A stretch of DNA of 64,000 nucleotides from Lachnospiraceae bacterium XBB2008 (GTDB lineage: Bacteria > Bacillota > Clostridia > Lachnospirales > Lachnospiraceae). The DNA lies in assembly GCA_900102235.1 (NCBI GenBank), contig FMVL01000006.1:310001-374000 (forward strand), read 5' to 3'. Shown here piece after piece: positions 37,401-45,387 of this stretch. Below the pieces are notes generated by a model. That model ran no database searches. It was not told the origin of the DNA and saw only the letters and a program-made list of their open reading frames with translations. Position numbers and translations under genes: made by a program. Positions within the stretch are counted from its first letter, which is position 1. Each line of letters begins with the position of its first letter.

Positions 37401-37894
37401 CTCCGGTCGATGACCTGGATTCTTATATTGCCGGAATCTATTCCAGGAGCGCGGAGCATAAGCTCCCCGCGGGTGAAAATCTTATCAGGAACGGCGATTT
37501 TTCGAATGGAACAAACGGCTGGTGGATAGTACATACGCCTGAGGATGTCGATATTCAATGCACCGACGGTGAGGTATATGTATCCTCGAAATCCAATTTC
37601 TCATTTGAGATGAGTCGTGAAATGGGCATTACCCACGCGGGAAAATACAGACTCATGGTCGATTATCGCGGCACAAACACCACAGGGGTCGATGTCACCA
37701 TGTACCTGACCGTAATCACGTGTAACGGCGAAACCGTTTATAAAAAATCAATATATCCCACGGATATCGGATTTATGACTTATTCACTTGATGATGTCGT
37801 TCTTGAACCATGTACTGTAAGAGTTGGGATCAAGATAGAAGCACCGCCTGTTTTCGGAAGGATTTCCGAGATAAAACTCGTGGAAGTAATATGA
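34463..37894 (+). CDS. LacI-type sugar sensor - GAF-like - GGDEF diguanylate cyclase - GH53 galactanase - CBM fusion
   Basis: A single uninterrupted 1143-aa frame. About 1-285: periplasmic-binding-protein fold of the LacI type without helix-turn-helix, ending in ESCGC (282-286). About 300-465: coiled-coil and GAF-like linker. About 468-617: GGDEF cyclase with DVD (506-508) and intact GGDEF (547-551); the inhibitory-site Arg is a Lys (KPKD). About 640-980: GH53 endo-beta-1,4-galactanase, starting FRKGADISSL, with acid/base Glu781 (QIGNEI) and nucleophile Glu884 (VVETAHPW). About 1003-1143: carbohydrate-binding beta-sandwich of CBM4/9 or CBM61 type (NLIRNGDFSNGTNGWW). No signal peptide or membrane segment is present, so all domains are predicted cytoplasmic. 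The enzyme may hydrolyse imported galacto-oligosaccharides or use GH53 as a ligand sensor. Confidence 0.92.
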   Translation: MKKIALITDGWRRYITYAWVYGITTHAEELGVDICLYTFNSNGNLSHDAKYNRGEYSLFEMPDYESFDGFIFDCTNTTDNSVIDYMVGKLKNCGVPVVSISYFVEGFHYVGNDNKQLVRAMVDHMYHHHGCRRMVFAGGPEKNFENIQRFEAFCEAHRDYGLELTPENYMFGDYDYDTGVRYLTEWRAAGKELPDVFICANDNIAAGICAEADRRGLKIPGDFRVTGFDNLDKAAYYKPQIATVDHNRGILGSRALDILLRLMDGYEVDEYTYVTSKIVPAESCGCSNTGSVNYRDFAKWQIDYSVDRDRHEENILDLENRLAECRNMEGLFESFAEYVCTLDCSGLFIMVDDTLLKARLDGRFSRNTLDKSRIRIVYGCDKGERVYSVRDYQDLSAYLGSAERPRSYIFFPIHFRDEMVGATVLLEPVFLYNNPFFYDVHTTFIERLQNIYRQTQLKNAADEMRRLYNRDVLTGLFNRISYNEMIAPRFAEYNRDGVVCAMVFFDVDYFKKINDTYGHDFGDKVLITIARVITGSKPKDSYAYRFGGDEFVVFIPYAYEEKLERFMAKVNSELEARKILVSQGFIITDPKSDKSLEDYLVMADQHMYEVKRERKGGAVSRLFGSQLSKPEPVSEEEKAVRIFRKGADISSLPEREEAGNGFFDMTGTEKEALDMLADYGIDSVRLRIWNDPANYPESHGYCDLKHTLEMAKRIKEKGMHFLLDFHYSDYWADPGKQRKPKAWEDLDFEALRKAVYDYTREVLIELSRIDALPDMVQIGNEIRSGMLFPEGAVPDYIALSKLVNAGIRAVRDMSVDIKVMIHLDQGGRFCYLRDWFDAMFSAGLDRIDAIGISFYSFWHGTYADLKDTMTQLIERYDLPVYVVETAHPWRHCEKEHVSEDMMRYAGLPAGEEEQKKALEIIMQIASEASGGRETGVYYWEPLCITDQGFGSWDENMGMLNASHVALKSFEAFRDFDPEDPPVDDLDSYIAGIYSRSAEHKLPAGENLIRNGDFSNGTNGWWIVHTPEDVDIQCTDGEVYVSSKSNFSFEMSREMGITHAGKYRLMVDYRGTNTTGVDVTMYLTVITCNGETVYKKSIYPTDIGFMTYSLDDVVLEPCTVRVGIKIEAPPVFGRISEIKLVEVI

Positions 37895-37900
37895 TATAAT
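37892..37900 (+). promoter_or_regulatory. Extended -10 promoter of the EAL gene
   Basis: TGATATAAT, a perfect TGnTATAAT, overlaps the stop codon of the GH53 fusion gene. No -35 match is seen. Transcription would start near 37907, inside the leader hairpin. Confidence 0.6.
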
Positions 37901-37902
37901 TG

Positions 37903-37974
37903 TGCGTGGAAATACATCCGTGTATTTCCATACACGCACTGATTCCATCCTTGGAATCGCGTGGAAATACATCC
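37903..37974 (+). other. Leader with hairpins and a 16-bp direct repeat before the EAL gene
   Basis: GCGTGGAAATACATCC occurs twice, at 37904-37919 and 37959-37974. The first copy folds with GTATTTC and CACGCA (to 37937) into a bulged hairpin, and GATTCCA/TGGAATC (37941-37958) forms a second. These lie between the extended -10 and the RBS AAGGAG at 37979. They could be operator sites or a translational control structure; neither is proven. Confidence 0.6.
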
Positions 37975-37989
37975 ATGCAAGGAGCGAAT

Positions 37990-39990
37990 ATGACAAACGC
38001 TAAAACAAAAGGGTTTCGGAAATACAATAAGAACAACATTGTATCGGTTTCCATGGCGATGCTCTTTTTGGGCATCTTCATAGCCACCTTCATCGTTGTT
38101 TTCGTTATGTTCTTTTTCCGGTTTGTTGTGGCGCAGGGCATAATGCGGGAGTACGGCAGCGTTTCATATATGGGCCGCATATATGATTCGGCCGGAGGAG
38201 ACGAAGAAAAAGCATATAAAGCATTGGATGCCGAAGGCAGGAGTTATTTTCTGAAGGATCCCGACGGAAATATAATTCATCAGACCGGTGAGAATACATG
38301 TGCATCGGAAGGTGAACTTGTAAATCTGTACTCTTTCGATGAACAGATCTATGTGTATTCGGATACCGAAGCTGATTTTATCAGCCCCAAAGACGGTACT
38401 ATCACATTTGACTATTCCGGATTTATGTCCTGGTTCCGTATGCATAATAAGATCGACAGGATCGAAAACTTTCCGTCGGACGGCGTGGACCTTCCTCTTT
38501 GGGTCGGTACAGACTTAAAAGGCGGTAAGCAGCTGGTAGGGCAGGTGTTCTTCCATCTGAACGACGATGACATCATATTCTGTATCGTATTCTTCATCTG
38601 TGTCGGAGCACTTACCTGCATCGTATTCCTGGTCCTTATGATCCACATGTTCCGCAGCGTGTACAGAAAGCATAAACTCACCGACATTTTCTACATGGAT
38701 GATGTTACCGGCGGAAACAACTGGATGTGGTTTACCATTAAGGGTGAACAGATACTCAAAAAGAAACGTAATTCGTCGACTAATTTTGCAATCCTTGATC
38801 TGGTATTTGTCAAATACAGGAATTACTGCGTTGTACATTCTGTTTCCGAAGGTGAACAGATGCTTAGACGCGTCGAAAACTATGTAAGAACAAATCTGTA
38901 TTCGGGTGAGATGATAGCACATTATGCATCTGCCAATTTTGCCGTTCTGATGAAATATCCGAACGAAAATGAATTGTATGACCGTATAGACAGGATGATC
39001 GCCGGTCTTGAACACCTGGACAGCAATCACAAATTTGCATTCCATATAGGTGTCGATCTGCTGGGAATAGCCAGGGATCATAACGGCCGCGTCATAAACA
39101 GAAGATACATAGATATCGAACGTGAGTATAACAATGCATGCGCGGCACGTGCGACCTTGGAGGATAATGATGATTCCGCCAGAGCCACTTTTGATTCCAA
39201 GATGGTGGAAGAACAGAAGTGGATCGATACGGTTCATGAGAAACAGAGATCGGCATTGGATAACGAGGAATTCCTGGTTTATTATCAGCCTAAATACGAT
39301 CCCCAGACCAATGAGCTTAAAGGCGCGGAAGCTCTGATCAGATGGGAATCTCCGGAATACGGATTTAAGGGTCCCGGTGCCTTTATTCCCATATTTGAGA
39401 AGAACGGATTCATTACGGAGATCGACCATTATATGCTCAGACATGTAGCATCGGATCAGAAGAGATGGCTGGATGCAGGGTATCATTGTGTTCCGGTATC
39501 GGTCAATATTTCGCGTGCTCATTTCATCGAGGATGATCTTGCGGAACAGATCCGAGATGCGGTAGATGCCATCGGAACACCACATGAACTGATCGAACTT
39601 GAACTTACCGAGAGCGCTTTCTTCGATGATAAGAATGCTCTCGTGTCAACCATAAAGCGGCTTAAAGAATATGGATTCACGGTATCCATGGATGATTTCG
39701 GATCAGGATACTCATCTCTTAATTCGTTAAAGGATATTCCTCTGGATGTTCTGAAACTGGATGCGGAGTTCTTCAGGGGGGATGCGGATGATGAGCGCCG
39801 GGAGATAGTCGTTGCTGAGGCCATAAAACTTGCCAAATGCCTGAACATGCGTACCGTGGCCGAGGGTGTTGAGGTTAAGGAACAGGTTGATTTTCTTGCA
39901 GATCAGGGGTGCGATATGATCCAGGGATATTATTTCGCCAAACCGCTGCCGTGCAATGAATACGAACAACGTATTAGATTGGAGAAATGA
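37990..39990 (+). CDS. Membrane-bound c-di-GMP phosphodiesterase (degenerate GGDEF - EAL)
   Basis: A 666-aa protein. Two transmembrane helices (about 17-43 and 196-220) flank an extracytoplasmic sensor of about 150 residues. Next is a degenerate GGDEF domain (about 230-400) in which ASANF (313-317) replaces GGDEF, so it is not expected to make c-di-GMP. The EAL domain (about 405-660) looks active: EAL at 447-449, NIS near 506, ELTES near 540, DDFGSGYS at 568-575, and AEGVE near 624. It should hydrolyse c-di-GMP to pGpG. I chose ATG 37990 (RBS AAGGAG) over an upstream in-frame ATG at 37900 that lies inside the leader hairpin. Confidence 0.93.
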   Translation: MTNAKTKGFRKYNKNNIVSVSMAMLFLGIFIATFIVVFVMFFFRFVVAQGIMREYGSVSYMGRIYDSAGGDEEKAYKALDAEGRSYFLKDPDGNIIHQTGENTCASEGELVNLYSFDEQIYVYSDTEADFISPKDGTITFDYSGFMSWFRMHNKIDRIENFPSDGVDLPLWVGTDLKGGKQLVGQVFFHLNDDDIIFCIVFFICVGALTCIVFLVLMIHMFRSVYRKHKLTDIFYMDDVTGGNNWMWFTIKGEQILKKKRNSSTNFAILDLVFVKYRNYCVVHSVSEGEQMLRRVENYVRTNLYSGEMIAHYASANFAVLMKYPNENELYDRIDRMIAGLEHLDSNHKFAFHIGVDLLGIARDHNGRVINRRYIDIEREYNNACAARATLEDNDDSARATFDSKMVEEQKWIDTVHEKQRSALDNEEFLVYYQPKYDPQTNELKGAEALIRWESPEYGFKGPGAFIPIFEKNGFITEIDHYMLRHVASDQKRWLDAGYHCVPVSVNISRAHFIEDDLAEQIRDAVDAIGTPHELIELELTESAFFDDKNALVSTIKRLKEYGFTVSMDDFGSGYSSLNSLKDIPLDVLKLDAEFFRGDADDERREIVVAEAIKLAKCLNMRTVAEGVEVKEQVDFLADQGCDMIQGYYFAKPLPCNEYEQRIRLEK

Positions 39991-39996
39991 TCGTTC

Positions 39997-41892
39997 ATGA
40001 AGATAGCTGTTTTTACGAACGGATGGAGTTCAGAGTATTTAAGCAAAGTCATAGAGGGAATCCGTAAAAAGGCTGAGCCTGACGGCACGGATATCTTTAT
40101 CTTTACATCATATCTGTTATGGGGAGAAGAGGGAGAGCGCAGGAAGACCAAACTGATTTTTTATCAGCTTCCGGATCCCGAGATATATGACGGAGTTATC
40201 ATACTTACCAATACCTTCAGTGGTAACGATGAGATCGATGCGATCAAGAGAATGTTCCGGGGGAAAAGGATACCCGTTATCAGTACGGAAGTTAAGATCC
40301 CCGGGTTTGGCTTTGTGGGAACCTCCAATTATGAAGGGGTGCGTGAACTTGCGGATCATCTCATTGAGGAACATGGTGTTCGCAAGATCATCTATGTGAG
40401 CGGCATCGCTGATAATCAGGAAAACAAGATACGTCAGCATGCTCTCGAAGACTCCATGGAAATTCACGGTCTGGAGAAGCCCGATGTGATACACGGCGAT
40501 TTTGAGTTCTACAGTACCGTACAGCATGTGGGTGAGTGGCTTAATAGAGGGGAACCTCTTCCCGATGCATTTGTCTGCGCCAATGACTATGAGGCTCTTG
40601 GCGTCATATACAGACTGTATGAGGCTGGTATCAAGGTACCTGACGATGTCATAGTCACCGGTTTTGACAATATACGTGAGGGTCAGACAACTTATCCCAT
40701 GGTGGCTTCCGTATCCAGACAATGGGATCAGATGGGTGAGAATATCTATGACCTATTAAAGAAGATGATCGATGACTATGATCCTAACTTCGAGGTACTC
40801 TATGATTCAACATTTGTTCCCTCCGAAAGCTGCGGATGCAAACCGAGCGAGCAGGCCGTCGAATACAGGCTGGACAGTATCAGGAACCAGTACAGAAATT
40901 CATCTGTCAGTGACATGGTTGAATTCCAGTTCCAGGAGATAAGAGGTGCCATGTCCAAGGTTGATTCCAAAGAGGCATTTTTCGAGCAGGCGTCAGAAAG
41001 CCTGGATCTTAAGGATTATCTCGGAGAAGATTACTGTCTGTGTACGCAGAAACAGTTTTTTGAAAAGACCGATGACGAATATGTACCGGAAACCGGTTAT
41101 GACAGAAATATGGAGGTTTTGTTCGAAAGAAAAGGACATGACCCTGTACCTCAGCGTTTTTTTGATAGAAGAGAGATATATCCCGGCTATGTAGATGAAG
41201 AGGGGGTTTCCAATATCTATGTCATAACTCCTCTGACAAATCTGGATCATAATATCGGATATTTCGGTGTAAAGAACAAACCTGAGGTATTATATGACCT
41301 TTGCTTCAAAAAGCTCATCAATAATCTTGATACGCTGCTTGAGACCGTAAGACAGTATATTTTCTCGCAGGAGAGCAACCGCAAGCTGAAGAATATCTAC
41401 ATGACAGACTTCCTTACAGGCATGTATAACCGTACGGGCTGCGAAGAGATTCTGTTTTCCTATCTTGAGACAGAGAAAAAAGCCGGAAATGATTCGGTCC
41501 TGCTGTTTACGGATATAGACTGCATGAAGACCATAAATGACGTATACGGTCATATCAACGGTGACCTGGCTATCGGTGCTACCGCCGAAGGTATCCGCAG
41601 AACGCTGAATGATGAATGGAAGCTCGGCAGATTCGGAGGAGACGAGTTTGTGGCCGTCGGCAAATTTGATGAAGGCCTTACTATAGATGATTACAGAGCC
41701 ATATTCCGCGAGAAACTTAAAGAAGTGATCGAAGAGATGAAACTCACATTCAATCTTACGGCGAGTGTCGGATATTGCATAGTGACACCGGAGAGTAACG
41801 GAACCATAGAAGACTATATCAAGATCGCCGATGCTTCGATGTATGAAGAAAAAGAAAGAGCGCACAGGGCGATGGGCATAAAACATGAGTGA
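39997..41892 (+). CDS. LacI-type sugar sensor - GGDEF diguanylate cyclase
   Basis: A 631-aa cytoplasmic protein related in layout to the N-terminal half of the GH53 fusion. About 1-285 is a LacI-type periplasmic-binding fold without DNA-binding domain, closing with ESCGC (277-281). A connecting region (about 285-460) is followed by a GGDEF domain with the metal site DID (506-508 region) and intact GGDEF at 547-551. No RxxD inhibitory site lies at the usual place. The predicted role is sugar-responsive synthesis of c-di-GMP. The gene starts six bases after the EAL phosphodiesterase gene and overlaps the next membrane-protein gene by eight bases. Confidence 0.92.
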   Translation: MKIAVFTNGWSSEYLSKVIEGIRKKAEPDGTDIFIFTSYLLWGEEGERRKTKLIFYQLPDPEIYDGVIILTNTFSGNDEIDAIKRMFRGKRIPVISTEVKIPGFGFVGTSNYEGVRELADHLIEEHGVRKIIYVSGIADNQENKIRQHALEDSMEIHGLEKPDVIHGDFEFYSTVQHVGEWLNRGEPLPDAFVCANDYEALGVIYRLYEAGIKVPDDVIVTGFDNIREGQTTYPMVASVSRQWDQMGENIYDLLKKMIDDYDPNFEVLYDSTFVPSESCGCKPSEQAVEYRLDSIRNQYRNSSVSDMVEFQFQEIRGAMSKVDSKEAFFEQASESLDLKDYLGEDYCLCTQKQFFEKTDDEYVPETGYDRNMEVLFERKGHDPVPQRFFDRREIYPGYVDEEGVSNIYVITPLTNLDHNIGYFGVKNKPEVLYDLCFKKLINNLDTLLETVRQYIFSQESNRKLKNIYMTDFLTGMYNRTGCEEILFSYLETEKKAGNDSVLLFTDIDCMKTINDVYGHINGDLAIGATAEGIRRTLNDEWKLGRFGGDEFVAVGKFDEGLTIDDYRAIFREKLKEVIEEMKLTFNLTASVGYCIVTPESNGTIEDYIKIADASMYEEKERAHRAMGIKHE

Positions 41893-43246
41893 AAAACGGG
41901 GGAGTATCCGGATCGCTCATATCGTTACTCTGCTTGTCCTTGCGGCTTATTTCGTGATCATATACCTTCTTAACGGAGTGGGCATATACAACGATTCCGA
42001 TCAGTATATCAGGATGCATATGCGCAGAGAACCTGCTTATCCGGTGTTTCTCTATCTGATCAGAAGCCTTGTTCCCTCATTCTGGATGCAGTGTACGGTG
42101 TGGATCCAGACTGTCCTGGTTATCGCTTCGTCATATTACTTTATCAGATATGTGTCTGATCGCTTTAAACTCAATGCCTGGTGTGAATATCTGATATGTG
42201 CTTTTGTGTTATTGCCTTATGCCATCACCCCGTTTGCTTCGGCAATGAAGGTGCATCTGTCATGTGCGATCATGAGCGAAGCAGTAGCCATGCCTGTTTT
42301 TCTGCTGTTTTTTGTGAGCATGCATAGGGCTGTGACCGAAAGGAAAAGCCGGGATATTGTGATAAGTCTGCTGCTTGCCTTTTTGCTCTCGATCATACGC
42401 AGCAACCTTACCGTGCTGCTCATAGCCTGGCTACTGACTGCCATCATCGTATATCTGCCGAGGAAGAAACTGATAGGGCTTATCCTTGCTGTGGCAGGCT
42501 TTGTGTCGGCATTCGTCATCCGCGATGTTATAACGAAAGCATATAACCTTGCTTTTAACGGCGCATACGTCGGAAATGAATATACTAACCAGACTACGCT
42601 GGCCAATATACTCTATGTGACAGACAGAGAAGCCGGAGATGCGGTGGAAGATGAGAATCTGAACTTCATCTTTCAGTATATGTATAACGTGATGGAGCTG
42701 TCCGGCTGGTCTTATCATGAGGCAGGAGATAATGCGGTGTCGAGAGCGCTGTATCTTGAAGAGGTACATGATCGCATCAAATTCGAGACCATAGAATACA
42801 GCCTGAGAGATATCATTGAGATCTCTACGGGGATTCATGATTATATAGAGTATAATGCCATAGCCGAGGAGTATGCCGGCAGCCTGATAAAGATCCTTTT
42901 CCCGTCTTGTGCGGGCAGATGGTTTGCGGATTTTATCATACTCGGGTCGCTTGGGGTGATGAGGAACATAGCCTTTGTTCATCCGGTCATGATACCGGTC
43001 GTTATCGTGCTTATCGTTGCATCCGTATTTATCATGATCCGCCTGTTCGGAGATGAAGAGGTAAAGAACGCCGCATGGCTGATATTCCTAAGTCTGCTCC
43101 TTGTTTTCGGCAATGCGTTCGGGACAGCGGTGATCATAATGTGCCTGTCCAGATACATGATATACGGATTTGCGATATTTTATTCCTCACTTGCGGTCGG
43201 AATAGTCGAATCATACAGAAAACACAAAAGAAATGTGGTAAAATAA
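41885..43246 (+). CDS. Polytopic membrane protein, GT-C-like, function unknown
   Basis: A 453-aa integral membrane protein with roughly nine to eleven hydrophobic segments. The first loop contains IYNDSDQYIRMHMRREPAYPVFLYL in shortened form: an acidic NDSD followed by EPAYPVFLYL, reminiscent of the first extracytoplasmic loop of GT-C glycosyltransferases (acidic catalytic residue, then a Pro-Tyr-Pro-like segment). A second soluble loop (about 230-320) lies mid-protein. I do not recognise a specific family. Its place between a GGDEF and an HD-GYP gene, with an eight-base overlap upstream and six-base gap downstream, suggests a surface-polysaccharide function under c-di-GMP influence; that is inference only. 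Confidence 0.6.
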   Translation: MSEKRGSIRIAHIVTLLVLAAYFVIIYLLNGVGIYNDSDQYIRMHMRREPAYPVFLYLIRSLVPSFWMQCTVWIQTVLVIASSYYFIRYVSDRFKLNAWCEYLICAFVLLPYAITPFASAMKVHLSCAIMSEAVAMPVFLLFFVSMHRAVTERKSRDIVISLLLAFLLSIIRSNLTVLLIAWLLTAIIVYLPRKKLIGLILAVAGFVSAFVIRDVITKAYNLAFNGAYVGNEYTNQTTLANILYVTDREAGDAVEDENLNFIFQYMYNVMELSGWSYHEAGDNAVSRALYLEEVHDRIKFETIEYSLRDIIEISTGIHDYIEYNAIAEEYAGSLIKILFPSCAGRWFADFIILGSLGVMRNIAFVHPVMIPVVIVLIVASVFIMIRLFGDEEVKNAAWLIFLSLLLVFGNAFGTAVIIMCLSRYMIYGFAIFYSSLAVGIVESYRKHKRNVVK

Positions 43247-43252
43247 ATAGAT

Positions 43253-45385
43253 ATGGAAAGTACCGGTTTGGAACCTAAAAACAACAGTAATATCAGATAC
43301 GTTGCAGTCCTCTGTCTTGGCGGACTTGTTCTTAATCTCATCGGTTCGGCCCTCGCGGATGAACTGCGTCTTCCCATGTATCTGGATACCATAGGTACTA
43401 TACTGGTATCCGTCATAGGCGGATATCTTCCGGGTATCATAGTCGGGTTTATCAGCAATTACATAAAGGCAGCGGCGGATTCCACTGCTATTTATTATGA
43501 ATGTTTAAGCGTCATCATGGCTGTTGTTGCCGCATGGTTTGCGGAAAAAGGACTTCTTAAGAAGATCTGGGGCGTGATCAGCCTTACGGTCTTGCTTGCA
43601 CTCATAGGCGGCGGACTCGGAAGCATTCTGACATGGTTCCTTTACGGGTTTGCCGAAAGCGGCATCACCGTCATGGCAGTAAAAAAACTGTATGAGAGCG
43701 GTACATTTACTCCTTTCTGGGCTCAGTTCACCGGCGAGTTCATGGTAGATCTTGCAGATAAGATCATTAACATGATCATAGTTCTTCCCGTATATCATTT
43801 CCTTCCCGACAGAATACGCGAGAAATTCGAACTTAACGGATGGCAGCAGAAACCGCTAAAAGGAAGAGCGGAGAAAGCGGCCGGCATCAGTGATAACCGG
43901 TCCATGTCGATCAGATCCAAGATGCTGATACTTATCACATCCGCACTTCTTGTCGTAGCGATAGTATCAACAGGCATAGGATACAAACTCTATATGTCCG
44001 ACAGCATCGATGATCATATAGCTCTCGGACAGGGGGTGACCAAGACCGTAGCAGGCGTGGTTGAACCTTATCGTATTGATGATTATATCGATAAGGGATA
44101 TGCTGCGATCGGTTATGTGCGTACCGAAAACAGCCTCTATGATATACGCGAGAGTTCCAAGGATATCGAGTATTTATATGTGTACAGGATCCTTCCCGAA
44201 GGATGTCAGGTCGTATTCGATCTGGACACGGAAGATGTAAAAGGCGCAAAAGCGGGTGAAGTGATCCCGTTCGACGAGTCTTTTGAGCCTTATCTCGATA
44301 CACTGCTAAAGGGCGGTGAGATCGATCCCATCATATCGGATGATACTTTTGGCTGGCTGCTGACCATATATCATCCCATCATCGATGATAACGGGGTATG
44401 TCAGGCTTATGCCTGCGTTGATATCTCCATGAACCGGCTCAGGAACAACGGATATGCATTCCTTGCCAAACAGATCTCGCTTTTCATAGGTACCTTCATT
44501 CTGGTACTCGCGATCGGTCTGTTCATCATCAGATACAATCTGATATTCCCGGTCAACACCATGGCCATGGCAGCGACCGATTTTGCCTATCACATGGAAG
44601 AACAGCCGGATGACAGCATCGAACGCATCAAGGAACTTCAGATCCATACCGGAGATGAGATAGAAAACCTCTATAAGGCTTTCTCCAAGATGACAGAGGA
44701 CAGCGTTGCCTATGTCAATGAGATAAACGAAAAGACCGATACCATCCAGCATATGCAGGACGGTCTGATCCTCGTCCTGGCCGACATGGTTGAGAGCCGT
44801 GATAAGAATACGGGCGATCATGTCCGTAAAACCGCCATATATACGGGCATCATAATGCGTGAACTCCTCAGAGAGGGGATCTATACCGATACCCTGACAG
44901 AGGACTTCATAAGCGATGTGATCAAGTCGGCACCTCTTCACGATATCGGGAAGATAAGCGTGTCTGATGCGATCCTGAATAAACCGGGCAAACTGACCGA
45001 CGAAGAGTTTGATATGATGAAGTATCATACAACGGCAGGCCGGGAGATCATCGGACGTGTCATAGAGATGGTTCCCGAATCCGGTTACCTGGATACAGCC
45101 AAGGATCTGGCCGAGTTCCATCACGAAAAATGGAACGGGAAAGGATATCCCAACGGCATCTCCGGAGAAGACATACCTCTTTCCGCACGCATAATGGCTG
45201 TTGCGGATGTGTTTGACGCGCTGGTATCCAAACGAAGCTACAAGGAAGGAATGCCTGTCGAAAAGGCGTTCTCCATTATAGAAGAAGGAAAAGGATCTCA
45301 CTTTGACCCGTATGTAGCCCAGGCATTCTTAAATGCCGAGGCTGAGGTCAGAGAGGTTGTAAATGATTTCAGAAAGGATAATTGA
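43253..45385 (+). CDS. HD-GYP c-di-GMP phosphodiesterase with ECF-S-like membrane module and Cache-like sensor
   Basis: A 710-aa protein. Residues about 15-185 form five or six membrane segments that resemble the S component of ECF vitamin/queuosine transporters. After a linker, a further transmembrane helix (about 222-246), an extracytoplasmic sensor (about 250-400) and a helix (about 406-427) form a Cache-like module, followed by a HAMP-like stretch. The C-terminal HD-GYP domain (about 505-705) has HD at 563-564, HH at 623-624 and GYP at 631-633 in GKGYPNG. It should degrade c-di-GMP to pGpG/GMP. The ATG lacks a clear RBS and follows the previous stop by six bases, so coupling is likely. 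Confidence 0.9.
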   Translation: MESTGLEPKNNSNIRYVAVLCLGGLVLNLIGSALADELRLPMYLDTIGTILVSVIGGYLPGIIVGFISNYIKAAADSTAIYYECLSVIMAVVAAWFAEKGLLKKIWGVISLTVLLALIGGGLGSILTWFLYGFAESGITVMAVKKLYESGTFTPFWAQFTGEFMVDLADKIINMIIVLPVYHFLPDRIREKFELNGWQQKPLKGRAEKAAGISDNRSMSIRSKMLILITSALLVVAIVSTGIGYKLYMSDSIDDHIALGQGVTKTVAGVVEPYRIDDYIDKGYAAIGYVRTENSLYDIRESSKDIEYLYVYRILPEGCQVVFDLDTEDVKGAKAGEVIPFDESFEPYLDTLLKGGEIDPIISDDTFGWLLTIYHPIIDDNGVCQAYACVDISMNRLRNNGYAFLAKQISLFIGTFILVLAIGLFIIRYNLIFPVNTMAMAATDFAYHMEEQPDDSIERIKELQIHTGDEIENLYKAFSKMTEDSVAYVNEINEKTDTIQHMQDGLILVLADMVESRDKNTGDHVRKTAIYTGIIMRELLREGIYTDTLTEDFISDVIKSAPLHDIGKISVSDAILNKPGKLTDEEFDMMKYHTTAGREIIGRVIEMVPESGYLDTAKDLAEFHHEKWNGKGYPNGISGEDIPLSARIMAVADVFDALVSKRSYKEGMPVEKAFSIIEEGKGSHFDPYVAQAFLNAEAEVREVVNDFRKDN

Positions 45386-45387
45386 TT

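Noticed and set aside
37900-37989. Longer N-terminus for the EAL protein starting at 37900
   Set aside because: The extra 30 codons cover the leader hairpins and no RBS precedes them; ATG 37990 has AAGGAG.
38515-39585. Minus-strand frame of 356 codons
   Set aside because: It is antisense to the EAL protein, lacks an RBS and matches no family I recognise.
44306-45301. Minus-strand frame of 331 codons
   Set aside because: It is antisense to the HD-GYP gene, whose catalytic motifs are intact.
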